64,000 nt of DNA, from the NCBI RefSeq assembly GCF_018812025.1, contig NC_063053.1:9990123-10054122 (forward strand), in the 5' to 3' direction. A program made the position numbers and the translations under genes. The stretch's first letter is position 1. Every line of letters begins with the position of its first letter. This DNA is from Megalobrama amblycephala. Lineage: Eukaryota > Chordata > Actinopteri > Cypriniformes > Xenocyprididae. Of this stretch, positions 49,401 to 62,082 are shown one piece after another. The notes beneath the pieces are model-generated. The model saw nothing but the letters and a program-made list of their open reading frames with translations. It did not search any database and was not told the origin of the DNA.

Positions 49401-50328
49401 AGGTGCCCTCGAATGAAAAATTGAATTTATCTTGCCATAGTTAAATAACAAGAGTTCAGTACATAGAAATGACATACAGTGAGTCTCAAACTCCATTGTT
49501 TCCTCCTTCTTATATAAATCTCATTTGTTTAAAAGACCTCCGAAGAACAGGCCAATCTCAACATAACACCGACTGTTACGTAACAGTCGGGGTGTACGCC
49601 CCCAATATTTGCATATGCCAGCCCACAGTCCCAAACATTATCATTATGAAAGGCATTAGACAAGGGCAAAACGTCTGGATCAACGTCTGAATCAACAGAC
49701 TAGGTAAGCAAGCAAGAACAACAGCGAAAAATGGCAGATGGAGCAATAATAACTGACATGATCCATGATATCATGATATTTTAGTGATATTTGTAAATTG
49801 TCTTTCTAAATGTTTCGTTAGCATGTTGCTAATGTACTGTTAAATGTGGTTAAAGTTACCATCGTTTCTTACTGTATTCACGGAGACAAGAGCCGTCGCT
49901 ATTTTCATTTTTAAACACTTGCAGTCTGTATAATGCATAAACACAACTTCATTCTTTTAAATCTCTCCAACAGTGTGTAATGTTTGCTTTACCCACGCAG
50001 CATAGCCTCAAACTCATTCATAGTCAATGTAAACAATATAACAGTATACAATACTCACATAATCCGACGCATTTTGCGGGTTATATTAGCTGTGTAAACT
50101 TTGTTACGACACTGTTTAAGGCAAGCGCGAGCTCTGTGGGCGGAGAGCACGGGATTTAAAGGGGCCACAGCATAAATCGACGCGTTTATAATGATGCCCC
50201 AAAATAGGCAGTTAAAAAAATTAATTTAAAAAAATCTATGGGGTATTTTGAGCTGAAACTTCACAGACACATTCAGGGAACACCTTAGACTTATATTACA
50301 TCTTTTAAAAACATAATCTAGGGCACCT
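49401..50328. mobile_element. TTAA element, aggtgccctcgaatg family, copy 3 (928 bp)
   Basis: TTAA at 49397-49400 and 50329-50332; same termini as the copies at 3948 and 14745. It carries the perfect 22-bp TTACGTAA palindrome at 49569-49590. Confidence 0.9.
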
Positions 50329-52342
50329 TTAAAAATCTGTCCCCTCTCACCACCTCTGACTACCAAATAATTTCATGAAAAATTATGAAAATTGTAAGAT
50401 TTTTTTAAAAGAAAAACCTTCAGTGAAACACCTACAATTGTTTCACATTATGTTGCAGTAGAAACTTTTAAAAGAGAGAATAAGAGATATAACTGACGGC
50501 CGCCTCACAAGCTCAGTTTTTTTGTATGTCTTCTCACCAGAGCACGGCAGGGGAGTGGCGAACGGCGAGTTCACAATAGCAGCTTTTGATGCTGCTGAAG
50601 AGATTCTGATCTATGGTGAAAATCTTCTATAGACCGTGAACCTCCATTCACGCTCTCAAATGCCCTTGTAATGGGCGTTTAGTTTTTTTGTTTTCTATTT
50701 CTGCGGATCTCCCGCTCTCCCTCCTGCCCCTCACTTTGATAATCACTTAATCACGCTGATTTAATAATAATAATAAAAATAAAAAGCTGTTAATAAAAAT
50801 CCATTGTGAATAATGGGAATTATTATAATATTAGGAGTCATACTGAGGAGTCTTCTCTGTTGACATCTATTCAAACAGAATGGCTTTTATTCTTCCTAGT
50901 CATGATCCATACTGTTTTACTCATTTTTTAGCTAACCTTGAAGGCTCCCCCTGGGACTCTACCCAAACATTTTTAAAACATCCCCTACCATCTCTCTTTG
51001 TCGCTTGCCACACTAAAAGACAGGGAAAGACAGATCGAAAAGGATGAGAGAAAAGTAATGCGAGTGGCGTTAGTGAGGTGTGTGATAGCTTTGGAGTTCT
51101 TGGATGGGTTTTTAAATGCTACAGACTTCTGACAGCTAAATGGAACCTGAGTAAAGGGTGTGTGCATGATGTTGTTTTTTTTCTTTTTCTTTTTTAGAAT
51201 GCACTGTTTGTATCAGGTGGAATCTTTTATAGCACATTCATGCATGCATGCGTGTGTGTGTGTGTTATTTTATTAATTATTTATCAATTATCTTCGTCAC
51301 ACACACATTGTCTCACAGACTCATTCCTGGAATATACAAATTAGACCCTGGAACACTATTCATTCGTGACCAGTCATTGTTCACTGTAGTCTTACCTTAT
51401 CCTGATTCTTGGAGGCCACAACTCCTTGCTGGATCATCCAGTGAAAGCAAGGTGATTCCTGTCTTTATGGATTTAAGTTGACTGGGTCAAGCTTGGACTG
51501 ATCTTGGTTAACCTGTCTCATCTCATTATACCAGTGTTGAAATTCACTCTTCTAAAATGTGTGCACATTCATTCATTCATTCTAGGGCTGCCCCCTAATA
51601 GTCGACTAAAAATAAGTTTACTTGAATAGGCTTAGTCAACCAAGATTTTGTTAGTCGGTTAGTCGCAGAAGAAAAAAAACTTCACAGGAAGTGGCGAAGT
51701 CACGTAGTCTGTGAGGGAGAGATTTTTAATGGGGGGTCCTTGTGGTAATTACAGTATGTCGACCAGGAAATCCAAACATTTGCCTATTATCCATCGACCT
51801 CAAATATAGCATATCATTTGAAACATGTAAGTTGCAACTTTACATGGCCGTTTGCTCTAACGTTCACCTAGATAAATGTGCGTTATTATTAAGCGCATAT
51901 TTAAGTGTTTGTGAGAAGTGTGGAAGGTGAATTATTAGTGCGCTGCATGACATGGAGGCGCTGGCATGAACACTTGCATTTTTTCAACTTAAAATACTCT
52001 TTTTTTTGTCTTACAGATAAGAGTAATACATCATTCTAAACTATAAAGGATCTTTTATTTGTGTAAACTCACAATAACAACAAAATGTTGTGCATTTGTA
52101 GAATAACGAAGACAAACAGTATATACAGTGGGTACGGAAAGTATTCAGACCCCCTTAAATTTTTCACTCTTTGTTATATTGCAGCCATTTGCTAAAATCA
52201 TTTAAGTTCATTTTTTTTCCTCATTAATGTACACACAGCACCCCATATTGACAGAAAAACACAGAATTGTTGACATTTTTGCAGATTTATTAAAAAAGAA
52301 AAACTGAAATATCACATGGTCCTAAGTATTCAGACCCTTTGC

Positions 52343-53264
52343 TCAGTATTTAGTAGAAGCACCCTTTTGATCTAATACAGCCATGAGTCTTTTTGGGAAA
52401 GATGCAACAAGTTTTTTACACCTGGATTTGGGGATCCTCTGCCATTCCTCCTTGCAGATCCTCTCCAGTTCTGTCAGGTTGGATGGTAAACGTTGGTGGA
52501 CAACCATTTTTAGGTCTCTGCAGAGATGCTCAATTGGGTTTAAGTCAGGGCTCTGGCTGGGCCATTCAAGAACAGTCACAGAGTTGTTGTGAAGCCAGTC
52601 CTTCGTTATTTTAGCTGTGTGCTTAGGGTCATTGTCTTGTTGGAAGGTAAACCTTCGGCCCAGTCTGAGGTCCTGAGCACTCTGGAGAAGGTTTTCGTCC
52701 AGGATATCCCTGTACTTGGCCGCATTCATCTTTCCCTCGATTGCAACCAGTCGTCCTGTCCCTGCAGCTGAAAAACACCCCCACAGCATGATGCTGCCAC
52801 CACCATGCTTCACTGTTGGGACTGTATTGGACAGGTTATGAGCAGTGCCTGGTTTTCTCCACACATATCGCTTAGAATTAAGGCCAAAACGTTCTATCTT
52901 GGTCTCATCAGACCAGAGAATCTTATTTATCACCATCTTGGAGTCCTTCAGGTGTTTTTTTTAGCAAACTCCATGCGGGCTTTCATGTGTCTTGCACTGA
53001 GGAGAGGTTTCCGTCGGGCCACTCTGCCATAAAGCCCCGACTGATGGAGGGCTGCAGTGATGGTTGACTTTCTACAACTTTCTCCCGACTGCATCTCTGG
53101 AGCTCAGCCACAGTGATCTTTGGGTTCTTCTTTACCTCTCTCACCAAGGCTCTTCTCCCCCGATAGCTCAGTTTGGCCGGACGGCCAGCTTTAGGAAGGG
53201 TTCTGGTCCAAGTCCAATCAGTATAATCAAACACAGCTGGACTCAAATGAAGGTGTAGAACCAT
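52343..53264 (-). pseudogene. Tc1 transposase pseudogene with intact catalytic part
   Basis: Minus strand. The 197-codon frame 52936-52343 carries the first catalytic Asp (ILWSDETKIERFG), KHGGGSIMLWGCFSAAGTG, the second Asp (RRFTFQQDNDPKHTAK), and the Glu in QSPDLNPIEHL, ending QKGASTKY. There are 34 residues between the second Asp and Glu, as in Tc1. Upstream, 53264-52983 holds TLPKAGRPAKLSYRGRRA and ELQRCSRE, then shifts frame. The N-terminal helix-turn-helix coding part is deleted: the sequence runs from near the terminal repeat into the GRPR-like linker at about 53210-53215. Inactive. Confidence 0.93.
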
Positions 53265-53344
53265 CTCAAGGATGATCAGAAGAAATGGACAGCACCTGAG
53301 TTAAATATATGAGTGTCACAGCAAAGGGTCTGAATACTTAGGAC

Positions 53345-54201
53345 CAGTGTTGGGGGGTAACGCATTACAAGTAACTTGAGTTACGTAATCAGATTACTTT
53401 TTCAAGTAACTAGTAAAGTAACGCATTACTTTTTCAATTTACAACAAAATATCTAAGTTACTTTTTCAAATAAGTAACGCAAGTTACTTTTCACAGTTAA
53501 TGACTGACAGATCTCCTGTCCCCATATTGAGAGAAACAAAGTGCAGAGGATGTTGTGTGCGCTGTGTAAGCATGATGGTTATTGTAGTTTTAGACTAAAT
53601 GTGAACATGCATTTACTCATCTCAGTTGCACGAAAACATTCAGTATTCCTCAAAATGAATAAAAACAGTGAAATGCAATCTCAGAATTTCTGCAAACCTG
53701 TAATAATAAACTATATTAAATTACACAAATATACTTTATGTATTTAATCTAAATTATTAACCAATGTCTTTACTGCTGACCTTCAATATACCTAATTCAA
53801 CCAATTAATAAGCAAAAATACTTTAGATTAGATTTAGAAATAAGAACTAGAACTTCCTTCTCCTGTATCTATTCTTCTTTAATCCAGAATGGCAGCACAG
53901 CTGAAAGGTTTGTTTGAGCTGCGCCCTCTACTGTACAGGTGTAAATATGCATTTCCTTCAGCCTGAGGCTTATTCATTTCACTTTTGGTGTGAAAGGGCC
54001 TTTTTGCCAAAAATAGAACTTTTTTTGTTGTTATTAAAAAACAAACAAGCAAGCCCAGCCCCGGTGAGAAAAAGTAACGCAAAAGTAATATAACGCATTA
54101 CTTTTCATAAAAAGTAACGAAGTAACGCATTTAGTTACTTTTTTAGGGAGTAACGCAATATTGTAATGCATTACTTTTAAAAGTAACTTTCCCCAACACT
54201 G
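53345..54201. mobile_element. hAT MITE, innermost layer of the nest (857 bp)
   Basis: Starts cagtgttggggggtaacgc and ends ctttccccaacactg, with a perfect 8-bp duplication cttaggac at 53337-53344 and 54202-54209. It is inserted in the inner part of the Tc1 terminal repeat. agtaacgcattac words recur at both ends. Non-autonomous. Confidence 0.92.
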
Positions 54202-56199
54202 CTTAGGACCATGTGATATTTCAGTTTTTCTTTTTTAATAAATCTGCAAAAATGTCAACAATTCTGTGTTTTTCTGTCAATATGGGGTGCTGTGTGTACA
54301 TTAATGAGGAAAAAAATGAACTTAAATGATTTTAGCAAATGGCTGCAATATAACAAAGAGTGAAAAATTTAAGGGGGTCTGAATACTTTCCGTACCCACT
54401 GTAGGCTATTCCACCCCCCAGGATATATTTAATTAATTAAATTAATATAAACATACGATTAGTCAACTAATAGCTTAAATGAACAAATACTAGTCGACTA
54501 GAAAAATCTTTAGTCAGTGGCAGCCCTAATTCATTCATTCATTCCTTCATTCATTTATGATCACAAATACAGTATAAAGAATATATATACAGTTTTATTG
54601 TCACTGTAAACTTACATTTTGCAATAATTAGCCATTGATGTCAAATATATGATGTCCTCTGAAATGGGAATCAATTCAAATGCATCATGCATGTTATTGG
54701 ATGTGTCATGTGATGCTGTTCTAAAAACATGCATGAGCAGTGTGTGAGAACATGTGCACTGTGAGTGTGAGTGTGCATGCTTGTATGTGTATTGTTGAAC
54801 TATGAGGTGATGGAGGCAAAGGGTACGCTCTCCTGAAGCGTGACAGATTTAACCATAAATCAGATGGATTAATACACACTGGCCCAAGGTCTCTGCGTGT
54901 GTGTGTGTGTTAAAACACACGAGTCACTTAGAGCTGGACTTAGACTTCCATCAGTCTCTTGTTCTGCCATCAACTTTGATATTAATGCACTGTACTGAAA
55001 CCAGACAGAGAGAGCAAGTAAGAGGAGGAGAGAGACTTTTATGACGGCAATAACTTCTGCATATTTGTATAACAGTGACTGGTGTCACTCATAATATGAT
55101 ACCGGTAAACATTTACGATATGTACATTTTATATATATTTATATATTTTTAATTTTATACAAAATTTTATATCAAATTAATAATTTTAGATACAAATATT
55201 TATACTAAATATTTACTTTATTTATAACAAATATGAGATTTTTGCAGAATTAAATTTTGATTTGTTTATTGCTTGCTTGCAGCATATGTTGATTTTTATT
55301 TTTGCCTGGCATTTCTGTTTTGTTTAGGTGTGTGAACTGTTTTTAGACACTGGCGGAAATTTGTGTCACACTTGAATAATTTTGAGTCAAATTTTAATCA
55401 GCTATTTTCTTTCGCAATTTGCTTTGTCATGTTGCTCTTGGTATTAAAAGGCCTTTATATGGAGTCCCAATAAATATTTGGCAGAATCCTTCCACCACTT
55501 CATTTACTTCCTGAAATTAATTAGATCCAGAAGGGTGAATTTAGAGCTCAAATCAAGTCCCCTGCACAAGCATCTCTGTTGCCGACAGCATGCAAAAGAT
55601 GTTTTTACTATTTTTCATTATAAGCTAAGCTTCTGTTTTAGCATTGTTTTTTGGATTATTATAATTTTCCTGTCTGGCACTTAACCCTGTGTTGTCATGA
55701 ATATAGTGTTCATTTTTTTTTTTTTGTACTGGTGTGATCTGACACAGTAACACACACAGTCTTTATCAGTAGCGTTTGATAGCTCTCCTGGGGGACTGAC
55801 CCAGCGTGCTCTCTGGAGCTTTATCCATGGAAATGAGCCGCCTGGATGTGCCCTAATGTGCCTGTGTGAAACACACTTGCACAGAGGCCTCTCTGTATGT
55901 AAATTTGCTGACTAGAGCTGGAAGGTATGATGGTACATAGAAATGTGTCAGCCAGCAGAGATTCTGCTTTATCATTTATACCATGGAAGATGTATCCAGG
56001 CGGCAGGGTCGAGCAAAATTAAAAATTAAAGAACTGGCTTTTAATTCAATCGGCTGGGCCACAACTTGCAGGAAGTTGAATTGGAATTTGAATAGAAAGG
56101 AAGGAAGGAATCACTTAAAATACAATTTAGATGAATTCAGCAGGCAATGGCATTCTGGGAAATGGATTGTTCTTCTACCCTGAGCTGTAAATTTATTAA

Positions 56200-57041
56200 A
56201 GCTGCAGTCTGTAACTTTTTTTGGTTAAAAATGATTCAAAAACAATTTTTGAGCAAGTACATAACCAGCCAGTGTTCAAAACTATCTCCTTACCTTAGCC
56301 CGATTCACAACGGTAAGCTTGTAATAATGTTTTCTAATTCGAGTGGTACTGGTACTGGTTTCCGCGGGAAATTCGAGCATGTCATCTTTGTCATTACGTC
56401 ACGTCTGATTACATAAAGAACAAGTCCCAGCTAGTAGGTTATATCACATGTAAGGATGCTGCAGGTGAGGGATCATTTATAGCCTTTTCTCACAGCAGCT
56501 GAAATAATTCAACTTATCATTTTGATGGCAGATTGTATGGTATGACAAATTAACATTAGAGATTAGACTGTAAAGAAATTGAAATCTACAGGTAACTCTA
56601 ATACACACTAAATACATGTAGTCATGCAATGCTGATGTTAACGTTAACAGTTTGAGAACAAAGTATAACAGTAATAATAATTTGCATGGTTTGATGTGAT
56701 CTGATCTAAACGATTTAATCACCATTGGCAGTGCGAATTATTGAAATTTTCTCGGTTGGTCAGAACAAAAGTGGCAGATTTGTTACTGTACTTGTTCAGA
56801 TGACATTTTCCGGTGAAAATTCTTATTTTAGTCCTACTTCCAAGACTACAATCTCTAATTCCAAAGTACAGTATCCACTGGTGCGGTGACTGACAGCCAC
56901 ACATTCTCTAAAAGCATTAGATTCATCCGCACTGTGGAGCCGTGCCGATACACAACCCACGTAAAGATGATAATTCTGCAAATGATGGCAAGGTTTCAGA
57001 CAGAGATGGTGACATAAAGGCAAAACTTATGGAATACAGCT
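56200..57041. mobile_element. TTAA element, agctgcagtctgtaac family (842 bp)
   Basis: TTAA at 56196-56199 and 57042-57045. Starts agctgcagtctgtaactttt and ends aaaacttatggaatacagct, an imperfect inverted repeat. Confidence 0.75.
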
Positions 57042-57070
57042 TTAAATATGGAAAATTATATATAAATTAA

Positions 57071-57398
57071 AGGTGCTCTAAGCGATGTCACGCGTTTTTA
57101 GGCCAAAACATTTTTTGTCACATACAGCAAACATCTCCTCACTATCCGCTAGCTGCCTGTCCCCTGAACACACTGTAAAAAAATGCGGTCTCTGTAGTCG
57201 CCACAAGCTCCGAAAACGGCAATAAAAACTACCTGGTGCAGCCTGGACCACAAAAACCGACAAGAATGACTGTTTAAGGAAGCATGGAGGGGAGGGGGAG
57301 GAGGAGGATGAGGGAGGGTCTAGCTAGCCTCTGTTTTGTTTGACAACACTTCGAACGTCAACAGGAAGTTACTCCACCCAGGATCACTTAGAGCACCT
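57071..57398. mobile_element. TTAA element, aggtgctctaagcgat family (328 bp)
   Basis: TTAA at 57067-57070 and 57399-57402; starts aggtgctctaagcgatg and ends gatcacttagagcacct. It is an inverted relative of 13353-13748, sharing gctagctgcctgtcccctga and tcgaacgtcaacaggaagtt. Confidence 0.88.
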
Positions 57399-57684
57399 TT
57401 AAGTGCAGATTTCAATGTGTATTTATCTGTAAGTGCACAGAGTTCAAGACTTTTTAGGGTTTGTCAATCCATCATTCCAAAAGTAAAAAAAAAATCCTTT
57501 TATTTTATCTTTAAATTACACTTATTTTAGTAGTAATTTGTGAATTTCTTTGAATTTCATTTTATTTTAATTCTACTTTACTTCTACTTTAATTCTTCTG
57601 TCTTAAATTTTATATTCATACTAAATATTTTAATATATTTAAATATATTTAGACAATATTATTATTATTATTGTTATTATATAT

Positions 57685-58340
57685 GCACCACTGTTCAATA
57701 GTTTGGGGTCAGTAAAATTGATCAAAAGTGACCATAAAAACACCTACAGTATAATGTTACAAAAGATTTCTATTTCATATAGATATTTATCAAAGAACCC
57801 ACAAAATTATTGAACAGCAAAACTGTTTTCAACATTGATGATAATTCCTGAAGGATCATGTGACACTGAAGACTGGAGTAATTATGCTGAAAATCACAGG
57901 AATAAATTATATTGGTAACACTGTACAATAAGGTTCATTAGTTCAAATTAGTTAACTACATTAGTTAACATGAACTAATAATGTACTGCACTTATACAGC
58001 ATTTATTAATCTTTGTTAATGTTAAATTCAGGATTTACTATGCATTATTAAAATCTTGTTAATATTAGTTAATGCACTGTGAACTAACATGAACAAACAA
58101 TGAACAACTGTATTTTCATTAACGCTAACAAAGATTAGTAAGGACAGTAACAAATGTATTGCTCATGGTTAGTTCTTGTTAGTTAATACATTAACTAATG
58201 TTTAACTAATGAACTTTATTGTAAAGTGTTACCATTACATTTTTAAAATATATTCAAATAGAAAACAGTTATTTTAAAATTCTAATATTGCACAATATTA
58301 CTGTTTTACTGTATTTTTAATCAAATAAATGAGAATAAAA
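57685..58340. repeat. 'gtttggggtcagta' repeat interrupted by a MITE
   Basis: Left part has tagtttggggtcagtaaa and gaaggatcatgtgacactga. After the insertion at 57914-58233 it resumes with taaaatatattcaaatag. Confidence 0.7.
57914..58233. mobile_element. MITE with ggtaacact termini (320 bp), nested
   Basis: Starts ggtaacactgtacaataagg and ends ttattgtaaagtgttacc. Flanked by attatatt (57906-57913) and attacatt (58234-58241), an 8-bp duplication with one change, suggesting hAT. The interior is a loose palindrome of gttaactaa words. Confidence 0.78.
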
Positions 58341-59344
58341 ACCTATTCAGACAGGACTAGTTTTCCAGGGAGACGTTAGAGAAATTTGTGTTTCACAGAT
58401 GTACTTTGTGATTTTAATCCCATACATTTCAATTCTCATACAACCTCTGTAAAAATTCCAGAGCAAATTACCTACTGTTTTTTCGCCAAACTCAATGGTC
58501 CTCTGTGAAATCTAATCCCATCTAAATGCGAATGTCTGTGACTGCTGATGTTGTCCTATCCTAATGCTTCTCCTCATGTGTTTTTTGACCTTACCTGAGC
58601 TACTGTCACCAATCTTGCGAACCAAAAGCATGCTTCATTTAATTTCAATATGGATGGTATCTGACAAAAAAAATAAAATGTAATAAATAGAGCCAAATCG
58701 TGAAAACTGCCCATTTTAATATCAGTGTCAGGTAAGAGTAAGATACTAGATTCTTGTCTAGATTCTTCTGCCCACTTATGCAGGTTTATGATGAACAGCC
58801 ACTTCTATAAACTCATGTGAAGCTTAATTTTATAATAAATTTGAATTATATCAATAAATAATTACGTGATGTCATACGTGATGCCCACAAACACAGCACC
58901 TGACCTTCTTTAAGGCCCACGTCTAACACACACTCCCTCCTCTGTAATAAACATGGATATTAGTCCTGTCCAAATCGGTACATGTAATCACAGACGTCAG
59001 GTGATAAGAATTGTAACTCAAACATTGTTTAGAAAACTAGTCTTGTCCAAATAGGTCTAAATAGACCTTGTTCAAAAACATAAAAACAATCGTACAAACT
59101 GTTTGTTGTGTATTATATTTAATAGCGTTAGTTTAGCAACACACTGATGTCAGATCAATTGTAAAGAGAATCTTCTGTGCACTTTGTGGCAGTATTTGTG
59201 TTCCATGTGCAGTTGCTGCCTATGTAGAGGGTTTGAGAAAAGGAAGCTCACCAGGTTGCGGAACAGAAACGTATGTGTGTGTGTGTTGTATGTGTGAAAC
59301 TCCTGATGTGAGCGGACCCTCACAGGGTTCAGATCTGCTCTGAC

Positions 59345-60110
59345 ATTTAAAGTCATTTATAGTTGGGGCACAGCGAGTCACTGAAGGGGGTTTGGTCAGA
59401 TTAGATTATGTTGACTCCTCAGGGGTCTATCAAACGGGATAAACTCGGGATTGCAGGTCAAATTATGCATGGAAATATGCTCACATAAAACATGAGCAGA
59501 AACAGATTTGCACGGATCACCCCTAGAGAGACCTAACATCGCCTACATTCAACACTGAAACGAACTCCATTCAAATCAATCATTTATGCTGCTTACACCT
59601 TTTCTCCCCTGCAAATGTGGCTCATGGTATTTACCTCCTCCCTGAACACATTAGGGAGGGTACCATAACTCATGCTCTGGGGGGGGACTAACCTTTTTCA
59701 ATAGCCTATAAACAAATTAGGGCCCCTGTGCTTCAGTGCCTGTGCTCATTAGTGGAGAGGAAACTCAGGCGTTAAGACATTACGGGCACATGGATGAAGA
59801 ACGGCTTTAGACGGAGATTATGACACAAAGCCAATTAACAGCCTCTTTGATTTACAGTTCAGCCCTATTAATGAAACACCCGCCATTAACACAATGGGTA
59901 ATGAATTTGAGGCTGTGAATCATGTATCAGAGTCGCAGTCGTGGAACATGTGCGGTTTATCGCCCGCGTGCGAAGGCAACGCTTTCGACAGGGCTAAGAC
60001 TGATGATATCTGCGGGATTGTACGTGTGACTAAATGACAACGAGATAACGTAATACAACGCTTTCCTGTTTAACTGTGCTCCTTATGTCTCTGTCTTATT
60101 ATTAATCATG
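59345..60110. other. candidate conserved noncoding block
   Basis: The longest repeat-free, evenly composed stretch of the long intron. It has many homeodomain-type words (gtgctcattagtggag, gccaattaacagcctc, ctattaatgaaac, gccattaacac) and no open frame of note. Confidence 0.4.
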
Positions 60111-60242
60111 CTGGGCAATAAAATATATTAACAATGAGGATTTTTTTGTTGGTCCAGTCGTGAGTAGTTTTTTTTCAGTCGTGATTTTTTTATTGTTCTG
60201 TTAAAATTTTCAGTGGAACTGAGGCAAAAACATTCTTTGTAA

Positions 60243-61408
60243 AAGGGTGATGAACTGAGAAATCAAATTTTCCTTGAGCTTTTGACATATAAGAGGTCAT
60301 ACTATAGTAATGCCCTGTAAGTTTCAGAGCTGAAAACTTCCTTGTTAGTCCAATAAAAGCTTTTATTGACACCAGACCCAGCAAACGACAGGTTTTTCAA
60401 AGTGAGGATCTATGACGTCAAAGGGCAGCAAGCACCGCCTCTGAAGAAGAAGATCAACGCCTACTTCATCACTACCTGTTTAGCCCCGCCCACCGATTCA
60501 TGCATGACATGCAATAGAATAGATAGTCTAGTAACACAGGTCTACGTGGTGCTAAACCAGATCGAGCTATCAAGCAATAAACATGCCATTGAGGATTACA
60601 AAATATTGTGCAGTGCCTGGACTCGACAGTAATGCAACATGTAAGTAACTGTATTAATTCTAATGCCTGATCTGATATTAAAGATTCATGTACAGTCAGA
60701 TGTTCTTTGTCTGTGTGTCAGTAAATTAAACCCGTGACTAAACGTCAACTTGCATTGTTTCTCTTAGTAGGATGAAAATAATCTGTTATTTAACGGCGAT
60801 TAAATTATATAAAGAAAGCGATCAAAGAAAGCTCCCTTTGCAATCGTTGCAGCAGCGCGCGCTGAAGCTGTCAATCAAACAGCGCGAGTTTATCGTGATG
60901 GACGCACAAAACTCCCATTTTATTCAACGAATCTCTTAGTTATATCGCATTTGCACTGTTAGTTATGATGAAAGCATTTGTTAGCGTGCAGAAATTGAGT
61001 TGCAATGACGAGATCACTGCTTTCATGCGCTCAACATGTCTGTGATTGGCTACACAGTGTTCATCTCTGCAACCTTTCATGCCATGATCTAGATGTAATG
61101 CAACACTTTTCACGATTATTTAACCTTGAGAGCTGTAATAGTAAAAACGCGGTAAAAGAGAGAGTAATTCTTGGCTATTTCAAATGGAAAGATGTTAGCC
61201 AATCACAGTAGTGGGCGTTTACACTGAAGACTTACAACAGACACACCCCTTAAAACAGAGCATTCAAATCAGAGGGCTAAAATCAGGGTAGGAATAATGC
61301 CTTTTATTTATAAATTATGACAATTTTGGATGTAAAAAGCATGCTAACATTATAAGTGCACCCCAGGAAACATTATAAAGCAATAAAACAACGCAGTTCA
61401 TGACCCCT
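60243..61408. mobile_element. TTAA element, aggggtcatgaactg family (about 1,166 bp)
   Basis: The right end gcagttcatgacccct with TTAA at 61409-61412 is clear. The left end aagggtgatgaactgag is degraded and its TTAA reads gtaa. The interior contains a full CRE (TGACGTCA, 60413-60420), a polyadenylation-like aataaaa and CpG-rich stretches, but no recognised protein. Confidence 0.72.
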
Positions 61409-61516
61409 TTAAATGGCTGTTAATGTAATTTCTTGTTGTCAGGATACACCTGATCTCCTGCACTGTTGGTATATGTTAAATATGTCTCAAATAGACATCT
61501 TTATATCATATCTTAA

Positions 61517-61789
61517 AGGGATAGTTCACCCAAAAATTTAAATTCTGTCATCATTTACTCAACCTCAAGTTGTTCCAAACCAGTACAAGTTTTTCTTCTT
61601 TTGAACACAAAGGAAGATATTTTGAATAATGTCGGTAACCAGACAGTTGATGGTAGCATTGACTTTAATAGTACTATGGAAGTCAATGGCTACAGTCAAT
61701 TGTCTGGTTACCAACATTATTCAAAATATCTTTCTAAGTAAGTAAATAAGTAAATGATGACAAAATTGGGTTTTTGGGTGAACTATCCC
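61517..61789. mobile_element. TTAA MITE, agggatagttcaccc family (about 273 bp)
   Basis: TTAA at 61513-61516 and about 61790-61793. Arms pair through taaccagacagttga against tcaattgtctggtta. Relative of 22428-22743. Confidence 0.85.
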
Positions 61790-62082
61790 TTAAATGTTTT
61801 TTCAGCATCTCGCACCATGAGCGTTGCAAAACTGCATGTCATGTTAAAATATTTTTAGTTCTTAAAAACTGATTTCAAGACCCCTGCATTCTGCTGCATT
61901 CTGTTGTTTTTTAAAACAATAATTTGTCCTGATGGTGTAAATGCAACACTGCTTAGTGTCTAACTGGATGAGTAATGGTTATATCAACTTACCCAAACAT
62001 TCCTGACACTGCCTCTGAATAATTTATTAATTGTTTATATTAGTTATTAATGTTATTGCTCAGAAGTTGCTCTTTTAGAGCT

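Larger units (their letters stand above)
52126..54401 (-). mobile_element. Tc1-family transposon, middle layer of the nest
   Basis: Starts cagtgggtacggaaagtatt and ends ctttccgtacccactg, between TA at 52124-52125 and 54402-54403. Without the nested hAT element and its duplicated 8 bp it would be about 1.41 kb. Same family as 40203-41447. Confidence 0.93.
51583..54528. mobile_element. outer hAT element of a three-level nest
   Basis: Starts tagggctgccccctaatagt and ends agtcagtggcagcccta. The 8-bp duplication attcattc lies at 51575-51582 and 54529-54536, although the surrounding attc repeat makes its exact limits ambiguous. tcgacta words lie near both ends. A Tc1 element interrupts it at 52126-54401. 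Confidence 0.85.

Noticed and set aside
49038..49496. 152-codon minus-strand open frame
   Set aside because: Runs through an AAT microsatellite (poly-Tyr) and the end of a TTAA element; an artefact.
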